Shown one piece after another: positions 8,711-18,522 of a stretch of 64,000 nt of DNA (the first letter of the stretch is position 1; each line of letters opens with the position of its first letter). The position numbers and the translations under genes were made by a program. The stretch comes from Rhodanobacter sp. A1T4 (GTDB lineage: Bacteria > Pseudomonadota > Gammaproteobacteria > Xanthomonadales > Rhodanobacteraceae). The stretch covers positions 310,001-374,000 of the forward strand of contig NZ_JACHCP010000002.1 of assembly GCF_014207185.1 (NCBI RefSeq). The letters run 5' to 3'. The notes beneath the pieces were generated by a model, which saw only the letters and a list, made by a program, of their open reading frames with translations, was not told where the DNA came from and searched no databases.

Positions 8711-11700
8711 TCAATTCCTGATTTCGCGCCAGGAGACGCGGGCCGGGCTGTTGCCGGTCGGCGGGACCACGCGTTGGACGAACGCACCACCCGTGACAGT
8801 CTGGGACACCAGATAGGTCTGGCCGTTGTAGATCACGGCAGTCGGCGTACCCACGGCGTTAGCCTGCACGCCACTGGTGCCACTGGGGGTCGGGAAGAAG
8901 CTTGCCGACAGGCCACCGCCACTGGTCGGATCGAAAGCCATCGTCCAGCCGGTTTGGGTATTCGCCGTGCACTGGGTGGTCGACGTGGCAGGCGGAATGG
9001 CCGTGTTCACCACCACCGCACCCTGGATGATGGTGGGGCTGTAAATGATCTGCTCGTTGGTGCTCGGTAGGTTGTACATCCAGCCATACTGCGTATTACC
9101 CGACGAACAGGTGGTGCTGCCGGCCCAGCAAATGGTGGTGGCCGCGGACAAGGTGCGATAACCCGTGATCTGGCCCTGGCCGCTTACCGTCGTGCTCGTG
9201 GAAGTTATCGCTTGCAGGGTGCTGGTTGAAATGGTGTTGCTACCCGTTTCTGATGCGAACTGGGCACTCGAAAGGCTGTTCCATCCGGATCCGCTCGACC
9301 CTGACGTACCCATGTTCCAGTCCCAGATGCCATAGAACGTCTGCTGTTGGGTGGTGGCGCTGGAGCCAGTAGACGTGGGTGCATACTGCGCGGCCCCGCT
9401 GCCGGTTTGCGGCGTCTGCTGACCGGTGCCGAAATACAGCATGTTGCGGCTCGCGCCATTGGTCTGGATGGTAGCTGTGACAATACTCGTAGTAATCGGC
9501 TGTGGAACGGTGCCGCCGGTAGTCGTCGCGGACGTTGCCGTGAACAAGGGCGAGCAGGTCGTAGTGACCACACTGCCGCTGCTGACATTGCTGCTGTTGC
9601 TGCAGGTGGATGCCGTACTACCGGGGAAGCTGGAAACGCTCCAACCGGTGGAACTGTTGCTGGTCACGTCAAAGCGCCACACGTTGCCCTGCTGATCGCC
9701 GGCATAGAGGTAATCCATAATCCCGTCGCCATCCAGGTCCACCGGGGTGACGTAGGCAATGCCGTTTTTGACGGTACTCGAGCCCACGCCGGTATTCAGG
9801 AACAGAAACGTCACCGCACCTGTGCTCTGGTTGACCAGGCCGATATAGATGCCTGCGCTGGTGCCGCTATTCAGGCCATTGCCGAAGATCATCGCCCACT
9901 GGCCGTTATGCATGCGCACGATGGAAGGCGTGCCCACCGTGTTGCCAAGATGCGACATGGTGGCGTTGGTCCAATCGCCGATCACCAGTGCGCCGGCATT
10001 GCCTTCGGAGAAGCTGGGGCCTTGCGGGGTGGTCGAATTGCCCGGATTGGTGACGTCCAGCGCATAGATTTCCTTGCCGTTGGAGCCCACGCCAGCCACC
10101 AACCAAGTGTGCCAAACGCCGTTATAAAACAGGTCGCCCGCGCCTGGCGTGGCATCCACCAGATACTGGTGCGCGCCAAGCGGATTGGTTAGCTGGGCTG
10201 CCTGGGTGAGCAACACGTTGTACGGCATGTAGCCGATCACTTCCTTGCCGTCATTGCTGCCGGCACCCGTGGCGTTGGGGTCGCTGAAGCTGCCGCTGTT
10301 AGTGAAGCTGCCGGCCTCGAAACCATGCAGGTAACCATCGTTGCTGCCCACGTACACCACATTGAGGCGCGTCGCATTGTTGGTGGCGTAAGTGCCGTAG
10401 GTTTGCGCGGTGCTCTGGTTTTCCGGTGGCGAGACCGTGGTGCCGTACAAGCCATCACTGAAGGTATTGTTGTACTGGCCCACCACTGGCGCACTTACCC
10501 ACGTGGGGCTGGAATCGATGATATCGCCCAGCACATAGGTGCGTGGATTCAGATTTCCCGCTGCTGTTGTAGTGCTGCAGGCGCCGCCTGAGTACATCCA
10601 CGGACCATTGCTGGATTGCGTGGTGCTGTACAACTGCTCGTTGCAGCGCTGACCAAGCAGCCAGCCCAGAAGATTCTGGCCGGTCATGGTGATAGGAGGG
10701 GGAGTGGTGGTGGTGGTGCTGTCAACGATGGCTCCCGTAGCAAATGCGGTTTGCACGGCTGAGGGATAATTGGTCAACGCTGTCTGCATCGAGAAGCCCA
10801 CGCCAGACCCGCTCGTGGTCACGTCGTTACTCTTCGCGGTCACGAGCACGCGGTTTTCGGGCGCCACGAATCCGTTGGCAGCGGTAACCTTATCCACCGG
10901 ATTGCTGTTGCTGTCGGTACCCATGCTGTCGCACCAGCCGCTGGTCAGCGTGCACTTGCCGTCCCAGGTGGCCGTGTTGCTGGCCGCTAGGCTGCCACTG
11001 CTGTCCACCACCAGCGGGATGGCCTGCATGCTGCCCCACCAAGGGCTGGCGGAATAACTGGCCAGATAGATCTGCGTACCCGTCTTGTACTGGCCGGACT
11101 GGATGGTATTGGCCGCCGCACTGCTGGTGGAGGTCAGCGGCGAGGCCTTGAAGCAGGTGATTTCATGCACGTTGTTGCTGCCGCCGGTACCTGCCGAGAA
11201 GCCAAAGCGCAACGAAGTCGGCAACGAGCCATTGCTCGAAGTGATGTTGGTATTGGTCAACACCGGCGTCATGGCGCCGCCGTTGTAGCTGTAGGAAAAG
11301 CTGAGCAGGCCCCCGGACGAAATCCTCAACTGGTAGGTAATCGGCCACGCGATGTTTGCGGTCGTCGTGCTCGAGGTCGGGTTGCGGGTGGCGCTTTTGG
11401 AGTTGTTCGCAATCGGCTCGCTACCCGGCGCATAGCCATAGGCAGTACAGCTACCTCTTTTATTGGTTGCTGTGCATACAAGGCTGCCAGGCAGCACTGC
11501 ATAGCCGCCGGCGATGGCGTTGTAGTTGTAAGGGATGGGTGAGTAGTTCCATGTCGTATTCGTCGTCGTTTGGCCATACTTATTAGTTGTTGTTGTTGTT
11601 GTGTGGCTTGAAACATACGTCCCGCTCGAGCAAGCCGCCTGCACCAAGCTCGCACTGGACGCCCCCGTGTAATAAGTAGGATCGCCGTTTGCTGTCAGCC

Positions 11701-12523
11701 ATGCCCAATTGGTGTTACCCGCACCACGCAAACCCATTCGTTCCGGCTGGTACTGCGGCCCGGTACCCGCCGCAATGGTCCCACCGTTGCTGGTGTAGTA
11801 GCCGTTCGTCCCGTTAGCCGTGCTGCCATTGGGATCGTTGGAGTTGTAGATACCAACGCTACCGTTGTCACCCGTATTGAGGAAGTTGCCGTATTCGTCG
11901 ATACCCAAGCCAAGGTAGCCATTGGCAACACCGTCGTACACGCCGTTGCCGTTGGAGCAGTCGTAACCCATGCTGCCACCTTCCGCGCCAGTCGTGGTGG
12001 GTGTGGGATTGATGGTGGAGCTGCCCGCATTCTGTGCGGAGGTCATGAAGAACACTATGCCGTCCGCACCGTTGCTGGCTATACCATCACCGCTGCCGCC
12101 AAATGTATAGGTGGTGAAGGTGATATTGATGCCTTGGCTCAACGGGAACGGAGCGAATGCCGAGAGGATGGCACCGGTCTGATCATTTTCCGGCGGCGTG
12201 AGCAACAAGGCACCCTGCCCCGTCGTTGTTTCATTCGTCGGAATCGTGTAGCCAGCAAGCGTGCTTGGGCATGCCTGTATGGAACCGGAGCCGGTACCCG
12301 CCGTAAGGCAAGCATTGGACGACGCACTTCCGTTGTTCGTTCCCAAGGTCGTCCATTGCAAACTGGCTGACTTGCCCGTGAAGTCTTCACTGCACGTGCC
12401 ACCCGCCTGTCCACAGGTGGTGGTCGTAGTGGACGAAGAACTGGAGCTGCTTTGGGCAAACACGTTGGCGCCTGCCAACATGGCAGCCAACGCAAACAGG
12501 ACCACGCTGATGTGTTTGTTCAT
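8711..12523 (-). CDS. pilY1: PilY1 pilus-tip adhesin with lectin-like N-terminal region
   Basis: A 1270-residue secreted protein. The signal peptide ends near residue 23 (ANVFA), followed by a Ser/Thr-rich stretch. The N-terminal 400 residues carry the blocks ADGIVFFM and GYLGLGIDEYGNF, which resemble bacterial L-type lectin folds; I see no von Willebrand MIDAS motif. The C-terminal half is the PilY1/PilC beta-propeller, with a calcium-loop motif DLDGDGIMD beginning near residue 929. The family promotes pilus assembly and acts as tip adhesin or mechanosensor. The start at 12523 follows a GGGGGG ribosome site and removes ten residues from the longest frame. The stop is 2 bp from the pilE start. 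Confidence 0.9.
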   Translation of the reverse strand: MNKHISVVLFALAAMLAGANVFAQSSSSSSSTTTTTCGQAGGTCSEDFTGKSASLQWTTLGTNNGSASSNACLTAGTGSGSIQACPSTLAGYTIPTNETTTGQGALLLTPPENDQTGAILSAFAPFPLSQGINITFTTYTFGGSGDGIASNGADGIVFFMTSAQNAGSSTINPTPTTTGAEGGSMGYDCSNGNGVYDGVANGYLGLGIDEYGNFLNTGDNGSVGIYNSNDPNGSTANGTNGYYTSNGGTIAAGTGPQYQPERMGLRGAGNTNWAWLTANGDPTYYTGASSASLVQAACSSGTYVSSHTTTTTTNKYGQTTTNTTWNYSPIPYNYNAIAGGYAVLPGSLVCTATNKRGSCTAYGYAPGSEPIANNSKSATRNPTSSTTTANIAWPITYQLRISSGGLLSFSYSYNGGAMTPVLTNTNITSSNGSLPTSLRFGFSAGTGGSNNVHEITCFKASPLTSTSSAAANTIQSGQYKTGTQIYLASYSASPWWGSMQAIPLVVDSSGSLAASNTATWDGKCTLTSGWCDSMGTDSNSNPVDKVTAANGFVAPENRVLVTAKSNDVTTSGSGVGFSMQTALTNYPSAVQTAFATGAIVDSTTTTTPPPITMTGQNLLGWLLGQRCNEQLYSTTQSSNGPWMYSGGACSTTTAAGNLNPRTYVLGDIIDSSPTWVSAPVVGQYNNTFSDGLYGTTVSPPENQSTAQTYGTYATNNATRLNVVYVGSNDGYLHGFEAGSFTNSGSFSDPNATGAGSNDGKEVIGYMPYNVLLTQAAQLTNPLGAHQYLVDATPGAGDLFYNGVWHTWLVAGVGSNGKEIYALDVTNPGNSTTPQGPSFSEGNAGALVIGDWTNATMSHLGNTVGTPSIVRMHNGQWAMIFGNGLNSGTSAGIYIGLVNQSTGAVTFLFLNTGVGSSTVKNGIAYVTPVDLDGDGIMDYLYAGDQQGNVWRFDVTSNSSTGWSVSSFPGSTASTCSNSSNVSSGSVVTTTCSPLFTATSATTTGGTVPQPITTSIVTATIQTNGASRNMLYFGTGQQTPQTGSGAAQYAPTSTGSSATTQQQTFYGIWDWNMGTSGSSGSGWNSLSSAQFASETGSNTISTSTLQAITSTSTTVSGQGQITGYRTLSAATTICWAGSTTCSSGNTQYGWMYNLPSTNEQIIYSPTIIQGAVVVNTAIPPATSTTQCTANTQTGWTMAFDPTSGGGLSASFFPTPSGTSGVQANAVGTPTAVIYNGQTYLVSQTVTGGAFVQRVVPPTGNSPARVSWREIRN

Positions 12524-12618
12524 GGGTATGCCCCCCTCAAGACTTTCAAGCACCCGATACGCGCGGGCACGCTCATTCCATGCGCAGATGAATCAGGTTG
12601 GCTGACTGTTTGCATCGC

Positions 12619-13209
12619 TCAATTCCGGAACATCGATTGCAGCAACACGTAGGCGCGACCACTGATTGCTGTCGGGTCGCCGCTGCGCGCGGTGATGCGG
12701 TAGAAATCCGCTGTTTGCGTGGCCGTTTTGCATCCGTACTGCCCCGGTGGGCAGCTGGTTTGCTTCACATTGGGTACGGGCACCTGGAAATTGCCCATGT
12801 ATTGGATGATGTACTGCGGTGCACTGGCCTGCAGAGTGCCGGTGAACGTGGTCCCTTTAACGCTAGTGGGGCTAAACGAATGACCGGTATCGGTGAACGG
12901 ATTGGACTGGCAATTTATGAGAGTGGACGCCGTAGGCGAGCAATCGTCATAGCCGGCTGGCGCCGCCGTCGTACTGGCCTGGATGGCCAACGCCGCCTGA
13001 CGCATCGCCGCCTCGGTCGCCTGGAAAGCGATTTGGCGGTCGTAGAAATTGGCGGACATCTTCTGCTGCATGAAGGTTCCGCTCACGGCGGCAAGGCCAA
13101 CGAGAGTGATCACGAACAGCAGGAGCAGCGCCACGACCAGCGCCACACCACGCTGGCGGGAGCGCTGAGGGAGTCGGGTGGGCAAGCCACGCACGGAAAA
13201 TCGGCTCAT
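12619..13209 (-). CDS. pilX: Type IV pilus minor pilin PilX
   Basis: A 196-residue protein with a basic leader and the RQRGVALVVALLLLFVITLVG helix, the form typical of PilX/GspK-like minor pilins, which lack the FTLIE signature. Glu at the fifth mature position is absent, as in other PilX proteins. It starts 1 bp after the pilW stop and is separated from pilY1 by 95 bp, the largest gap in the operon. It should join PilV, PilW and FimT/FimU in the pilus-tip complex. Confidence 0.87.
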   Translation of the reverse strand: MSRFSVRGLPTRLPQRSRQRGVALVVALLLLFVITLVGLAAVSGTFMQQKMSANFYDRQIAFQATEAAMRQAALAIQASTTAAPAGYDDCSPTASTLINCQSNPFTDTGHSFSPTSVKGTTFTGTLQASAPQYIIQYMGNFQVPVPNVKQTSCPPGQYGCKTATQTADFYRITARSGDPTAISGRAYVLLQSMFRN

Positions 13210-13210
13210 G

Positions 13211-14278
13211 TCATTGCACCCGGTTGCGCACGGTGGAGGTAACGGTGTAAATGCGCTGGATCGGCGCAGCAGCAGCGGAAGTAGCGCCGGTGTAGGTACC
13301 CGCGTTTGTGCTGACGCCCGCGTTCGCGGCGCCGGTCTGCTGCACAGTCAGGCTAACCTGCACCGCCGCAACCGAAGACCAACTGGTCACCGCGGATGCC
13401 GCCACGAAACTCGTCGCGTTGGCCATGTTGTAGGTAATGTGCATGGCTGTGACGCCACGCACCATCTCCTGCTGCGTGACCGTGGCCGGGTTTGTGGTCG
13501 TGTTTACGCTGGCCAGATACAGCGAAGTGCTTTTGTTCAAGAGCGGGTTGTAGCCGATGTACCACACACCCGCCGCCAAGGTCGCGATGGGCGCGTTGGC
13601 AACGTAGGTGTAATTGCTGACCCCCACAGGGAGGGCGTAACCGTAGCTCAAATTGGTGGAGAAATTGGCCGGGCTGCCATAACCGATGACGGGGTTGGTG
13701 CCCGCGATGTAGCTGCTGGCGCGAAAAATGGTAGCAAGCCACGGATCGCACACGATCATGACCGTGTTGGCGGCAAGGTCGCTGCTGGTGCCGTTGAGGG
13801 TGAACGTGGTGGCTGAAGTGGTTTGGGTTTTGACGCTCAGACCGACATCCGCCGCGCTCAGGATCATCAGCGAATCGGTGCCCGACACCTGGTTCCCAAT
13901 TGCAGTGCCTACGGTAAGCGCCGGGTTGGCGGTCGAAGTGCCCGTGCCATAACCCACCAGGGCGTTGCTCCAGTTGGTCCACCAGTCTGTGACAGCATTG
14001 TAACTGGAGCCATTGGGACCTTCCGGCAGCAGGTTGGCTACCTGGCCGATATTGCCGCAACCTGTCAGCCCTGCTTCGCGAATGTTCTGCGCCAGCATCT
14101 CGAACGACATGCGCGTGCCGTCCTGCACATCGCCTAGCGCGGCATTAGTGCGATAGACCTGCTGGTTGGCAAGGAAAACGCTGATGACACCAGCGATGAC
14201 GATCAGGCCGAGCAACATGGCCACCATCAACTCGATGAGGGTGAAGCCGGCAACAGCTTTCGTGGGGCGGCGATTCAT
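13211..14278 (-). CDS. pilW: Type IV pilus minor pilin PilW
   Basis: A 355-residue prepilin with cleavage site G|FTLIELMVAML after a 12-residue leader. The large C-terminal domain, the typical PilW length and the position between pilV and pilX support the call. The start overlaps the pilV stop by ATGA, so translation is likely coupled. A Cys pair is present near the middle (CGNIG and VCDPW). Confidence 0.9.
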   Translation of the reverse strand: MNRRPTKAVAGFTLIELMVAMLLGLIVIAGVISVFLANQQVYRTNAALGDVQDGTRMSFEMLAQNIREAGLTGCGNIGQVANLLPEGPNGSSYNAVTDWWTNWSNALVGYGTGTSTANPALTVGTAIGNQVSGTDSLMILSAADVGLSVKTQTTSATTFTLNGTSSDLAANTVMIVCDPWLATIFRASSYIAGTNPVIGYGSPANFSTNLSYGYALPVGVSNYTYVANAPIATLAAGVWYIGYNPLLNKSTSLYLASVNTTTNPATVTQQEMVRGVTAMHITYNMANATSFVAASAVTSWSSVAAVQVSLTVQQTGAANAGVSTNAGTYTGATSAAAAPIQRIYTVTSTVRNRVQ

Positions 14279-14757
14279 AACATAGCCTGGGTGATGACAG
14301 TCTGCGTGCCCGAGGTATCCGTGGCAGCGGACACCGACTTGCTGTCGTCGTACGTCACGGTAACGGTGCAGATGCCCTGGCTGCCTACGCAGTTGATCGT
14401 GCCGGTGGTACTGGCAGACGCACCAAGGTTGAGAGCCAACTGGCTACACCATTGGGTGAGCTGCGCATCGGCCAGCGTGCCGGTAGCCGTGGGGCAGGCG
14501 CTGGCCGTGACCAGGCCGTTGTAGGTACCGCTCTGGGCGGAAACGAGATCCGCACGCATGGCATCGAGGATGGAATAACTGTCCATGGTAGCCATGCTGC
14601 GTGCCATCGCGCTGTTGTTCATCGACAGCGAACGCGCCTGCAGCGCGGCCATGCCGAGGAACCCGATGGACAACACCAGCACGGCGACCAGCACTTCGAT
14701 CAGGCCCACGCCACGCTGGCTGACCGGTACGTTACGAAAACCCGAACGCCGCATCAT
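14275..14757 (-). CDS. pilV: Type IV pilus minor pilin PilV
   Basis: A 160-residue prepilin with leader ending QRG|VGLIEVLVAVLVLSIG, the PilV form of the signature. The ATG at 14757 overlaps the fimT stop by ATGA; the longer frame starting at 14856 adds a His-rich segment that is only fimT in another frame. Paired Cys residues (SACP, WCSQ, INCVG, GICTV) are common in PilV. Part of the minor-pilin priming complex. Confidence 0.88.
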   Translation of the reverse strand: MMRRSGFRNVPVSQRGVGLIEVLVAVLVLSIGFLGMAALQARSLSMNNSAMARSMATMDSYSILDAMRADLVSAQSGTYNGLVTASACPTATGTLADAQLTQWCSQLALNLGASASTTGTINCVGSQGICTVTVTYDDSKSVSAATDTSGTQTVITQAML

Positions 14758-15404
14758 GGGCAGGCTCCGGTGATGGTGCTGGTGGTGGTGGTGATGACGC
14801 TGCCGGCAGCCATATTCACCTGGATGTGGTTGTTGGTACTGAGCGCGGTTGAACAAACATCCACAACTAGGCTCCCGGTGCCGGTGCCGAAAGGCGTGGC
14901 TGTGCCGGGAGTGAGGCCCAGCCCAAGCCCGTTGAAACGGATCGCCTGGATCGTGCCGTGGATCTGTATCGAGGAAATACCCAGTTCAGGCGGTGCCGTC
15001 AGTACCGGCGTGGTGGTCGCGGCGCCGGGGCTGGTCAGAGCAAGGACTGCGCCAGTGGTCGTGCCACATGCTGTGCCCAGAGCATCGGTAGTATTGCTGG
15101 TCGCGGAATTGCTGCAGAACTGGACCGATGCGTTGCGTTGGATCGCCGCCATCCGCGCGGTGTTGAGCGAGCCGATCAAGGCGTTTGCCGCAGTCGTGAG
15201 CCTGTTGGAATTGATGATGTAGCTAAAGCTCGGCACGGCGATCATCAACAGGATCGCTGCCACGGCAATGGTGATCATCAGCTCGATGAGGGTGAAGCCG
15301 CGGCTGCACGGCGCGGACGCGTGGCCGTACAGCAAAGCGCGCGAGCGCGCTGCTGCGCTGGTACGCCCACCACAATGCTTCGCTGGCGCGATAAAACTGT
15401 GCAT
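14754..15404 (-). CDS. GspH/FimT-family minor pilin (FimT/FimU)
   Basis: A 216-residue pseudopilin and the first gene of the minor-pilin operon. The G|FTLIELMITIAVAAIL signature is clear, but it is preceded by a 36-residue leader, far longer than the usual 6-15. A GGGGGA ribosome site 8 bp before the ATG at 15404 supports this start; no closer ATG exists before the cleavage site. The C-terminal region fits a GspH/FimT domain. In related operons this gene is called fimT or fimU, and the two cannot be separated here. The promoter should be in the 262-bp gap shared with divergent rapA. Confidence 0.85.
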   Translation of the reverse strand: MHSFIAPAKHCGGRTSAAARSRALLYGHASAPCSRGFTLIELMITIAVAAILLMIAVPSFSYIINSNRLTTAANALIGSLNTARMAAIQRNASVQFCSNSATSNTTDALGTACGTTTGAVLALTSPGAATTTPVLTAPPELGISSIQIHGTIQAIRFNGLGLGLTPGTATPFGTGTGSLVVDVCSTALSTNNHIQVNMAAGSVITTTTSTITGACP

Positions 15405-15666
15405 GGAGTGTTTCCCCCTGGGCGTTGATTCTGCTCAACCAGGTAACCATTACTAGTCTTGGGCTCACAAAATGCGAGTCTTTTCTGACTAGCGGCGGAA
15501 TTTTTCCGATAAGTGGTTATCTGCATCGTGCCAAATATGCGCGTCTTCACAGGCGGACTGAGATCACGGTCACCTACCCGACCCGGGCGCGCCTGACGCG
15601 ATAGAGGTTTCCTCTCCGTGGCGGGGAGCGGATAATCGACGACCTTCGACGCTAAGCGGCTGTGCA

Positions 15667-18522
15667 ATGTTCGTACCTGGTCAACGCTGGATCTCTTCTA
15701 CCGAACCTGAGCTTGGGCTCGGCACTGTTTTACGCGTCGAAGGACGCGGTGTGCAGGTACTGTTTGCCAAGGCCGGCATCCTCCGTCCCTACGCGATCGA
15801 TTCCGCTCCGCTGCTGCGCGCGGAGTTCCGTGCGGGCCAGCGCGTTGCCGGCAAGGGCATTGCGTTTCTGGTGGAGCGCGTCGAGATTCGCGACGAGCTG
15901 CTGATCTATCGCGGCGAAGGTCGCGAGCTGGAAGAAGGCCAGCTCGACGACGAGCAGAGCGTCAGCCAGGCCGATGATCGTCTGATCGGTGGACGCACGG
16001 ATTCCGTCGCCCAGTTCGAGTTGAGGCTGGAAGGTTTGCAGCGCCGTGCCGAAGCACGACGATCGCCGGCGTGGGGTCTGGGCGCAGCGCGTATCGGACT
16101 GGTGCCGCATCAGCTGCGCGTCGCTGGTATCGCCGCCGCGCGCCGACCGCCGCGCGTGCTGCTGGCCGATGAAGTGGGGCTGGGCAAGACGATCGAGGCA
16201 GGCATGATCATCGCCCGCCAGCTTGCCACCGGTCGCGCCTCGCGCGTGTTGCTGCTGTTACCTGACACGCTGGTATACCAGTGGTTTGTCGAACTGCTGC
16301 GCCGCTTCAATCTCAGCTTTGCGATCTACGACGAGGAGCGCTGCGAAGCGCTGCAATCCTCCACTGAAGATGCTGCCGGTGACGAAGGCAATCCGTTCGA
16401 AGACGAGCAGCTGGTCATCGCCGATTTTGGCTTTCTGGAAAATTCACCGAAATACGCGGCGCAGTTGTTGGCTGCGCCGTGGGATTTGCTGGTGGTCGAC
16501 GAAGCGCATCATCTGGCGTGGTCACCGGAAGCAACCAGCCCCCGCTATGCGATGGTCGAGAAACTGGCTGCGGCCATTCCCGGCGTGATCCTGCTCACGG
16601 CGACGCCGGAGCAGCTTGGCCGCAGCGGTCACTTCGCCCGTTTGCGCCTGCTCGATCCGCAGCGCTATCACGATCTGGACGGCTATCTGGCGGAAGCGGA
16701 TGACTATCAGGCGCTGTCGGCCATTGCCGACCGGTTGCTGGATGCTGAAGCATTGGACGATGCGCAACGCGATACCTTGATCAAGGCCTTTCACGGCGAC
16801 GAGACGCTCACTGCCTATCTGGACGACTCCACCAAACCGACCCACGCGCGCGAGCTGCTCGCCGCACTGATCGACCGTCATGGCACCGGTCGCGCGATGT
16901 TTCGCAATCGCCGCGCCGGCATCGGTGGTTTCCCCAATCGCGTGCCCGAGTGGCATGTGCTCGACGCCGACACGGTCGAGGAAGGCACGCGCCAATCGCT
17001 GCTGGCCGAATTCCATGCGGACATCCAGCAGCCGCCGGTGTTGATCGAGGTGAACTACGCGAACGATCCGCGTATTGATGCACTGATCACGCTGCTGGAA
17101 AAACATCCGCAGGACAAGTTCCTGCTGATCTGTCGCACCCAGGCGAAGGTGCTGGCGCTGGAAGAAGCACTACGCACCAAAAGTGGCGTCGGCGTCGCCC
17201 GTTTCCACGAAGGCCTGGGCATCATCCAGCGCGACCGCAATGCGGCGTACTTTGCGCAGCCCGACGGCGCGCGATTGCTGCTTTGTTCGGAAATCGGTTC
17301 GGAAGGGCGAAACTTCCAGTTCGCGCATCATCTGATCTTGTGGGATCTGCCGCTCGATCCCGACCTGCTCGAACAGCGCATCGGCCGACTCGACCGCATT
17401 GGCCAGCAACACGATATTCAGATCCATATTCTGGTGGTCGCCGACAGCGCCCAGCATGTGCTGGCGCGCTGGTACGACGAAGGCGTGGATGCGTTCCGGA
17501 TCAGCCCAGCCGACGGCCGCGAGCTGCTTCGCCGCTATGGCGAGCCGCTGGCCCAGCTGGCGGACGAACATGCCCGTGGCGACGACAACCGCGACCAGGA
17601 GCTTGACGTGCTGCTCGCCGAAACGCGCAGCAGCCACGAGCAAATGGCCGAACTGATCCGCGCCGGTCGCGATCACCTGCTGGAACTGGCCGCGAGCCGC
17701 GACCTGCACGCCGACGAATTACAGCAGGCGTTTTCCCGCGAGGATCGCGACCCGGGCCGTGACGGTTTTATCCAGCGCCTGCTGGAGGCCTTTGGCATCC
17801 ACGCCGAGGAACTGAGCAGCCAGGTGCTGCTGCTCGATCCGCAATATCTGTCCACTGATGCCCTGCCCGGCTTTGCCGAAGGCCCGCAGTCGGTGACCTT
17901 CGCGCGCGAAGTCGCACTGGCGCGCGAGGACCTGCCGTTGCTGCGGCTCGACCACCCGCTGGTGGCCGGCGCGATGGATCTGGCGTTGTCCGGCGAACAG
18001 GGCAACGCGGCTTTCATGGTCGACGACGAACTGTCGCCCCGCTCAGCGCTGCTGCAAGCGGTCTACGTGCTCGAATGCGTGGCGGACCGCAAGCTGGATG
18101 CCGAGCGCTTCCTGCCCACGCTGCCGATTGTGGTGACGGTGGATACCAAGCTGGCCGAGCGGGTCGATTTCCAGCCCAGCGAAGCCTCGTTGCGGCGGGC
18201 AGCATCACGCACGATCGAAGTAGCCCGCTACCGCAAATTTCTCAACAAGCTGGTGCCACCGATGCTGAGCCGCGCCGAGACGCTGGCCGCAGCCTATGGG
18301 CAAACCAGCATCGGCGAGGCGCTGGCGCTCGCTACGAGCACACTGGACGCCGAACTCTCCCGTCTGCTCGCCCTGCATGCGGTGAATCCGTCGATCAGCG
18401 AAGCGGAGATCAGCGCCGTCGCCGACGAGCGCACCGCCCTGCTTGCCGCACTACCGTTGTCACGGTTGCGGCTGGATGCCGTGCGCTTTGTCGTCAGCGC
18501 GGACTTTCTGGTGTTGCGCTAA
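15667..18522 (+). CDS. rapA: RNA polymerase-associated ATPase RapA (HepA)
   Basis: A 951-residue Swi2/Snf2 ATPase that recycles RNA polymerase after transcription. The order is an N-terminal Tudor-like region (residues 1-110, starting FVPGQRWIS), helicase motif I ADEVGLGKT (168-175), motif II DEAH (278-281), LTATPEQLG, and a helicase C-terminal domain with CSEIGSEGRNFQFA and QRIGRLDRIGQ. The length is close to the E. coli protein (968). It is a single-gene unit, divergent from the pilin operon. Its stop codon is fused to the left end of the MITE-like element at 18522. Confidence 0.96.
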   Translation: MFVPGQRWISSTEPELGLGTVLRVEGRGVQVLFAKAGILRPYAIDSAPLLRAEFRAGQRVAGKGIAFLVERVEIRDELLIYRGEGRELEEGQLDDEQSVSQADDRLIGGRTDSVAQFELRLEGLQRRAEARRSPAWGLGAARIGLVPHQLRVAGIAAARRPPRVLLADEVGLGKTIEAGMIIARQLATGRASRVLLLLPDTLVYQWFVELLRRFNLSFAIYDEERCEALQSSTEDAAGDEGNPFEDEQLVIADFGFLENSPKYAAQLLAAPWDLLVVDEAHHLAWSPEATSPRYAMVEKLAAAIPGVILLTATPEQLGRSGHFARLRLLDPQRYHDLDGYLAEADDYQALSAIADRLLDAEALDDAQRDTLIKAFHGDETLTAYLDDSTKPTHARELLAALIDRHGTGRAMFRNRRAGIGGFPNRVPEWHVLDADTVEEGTRQSLLAEFHADIQQPPVLIEVNYANDPRIDALITLLEKHPQDKFLLICRTQAKVLALEEALRTKSGVGVARFHEGLGIIQRDRNAAYFAQPDGARLLLCSEIGSEGRNFQFAHHLILWDLPLDPDLLEQRIGRLDRIGQQHDIQIHILVVADSAQHVLARWYDEGVDAFRISPADGRELLRRYGEPLAQLADEHARGDDNRDQELDVLLAETRSSHEQMAELIRAGRDHLLELAASRDLHADELQQAFSREDRDPGRDGFIQRLLEAFGIHAEELSSQVLLLDPQYLSTDALPGFAEGPQSVTFAREVALAREDLPLLRLDHPLVAGAMDLALSGEQGNAAFMVDDELSPRSALLQAVYVLECVADRKLDAERFLPTLPIVVTVDTKLAERVDFQPSEASLRRAASRTIEVARYRKFLNKLVPPMLSRAETLAAAYGQTSIGEALALATSTLDAELSRLLALHAVNPSISEAEISAVADERTALLAALPLSRLRLDAVRFVVSADFLVLR

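Noticed and set aside
9347..10192. 281-codon plus-strand frame
   Set aside because: Antisense to the PilY1 propeller domain.
14757..14856. His-rich N-terminal extension of PilV
   Set aside because: It is the fimT gene in another frame; the ATGA-coupled start at 14757 yields a normal prepilin leader.
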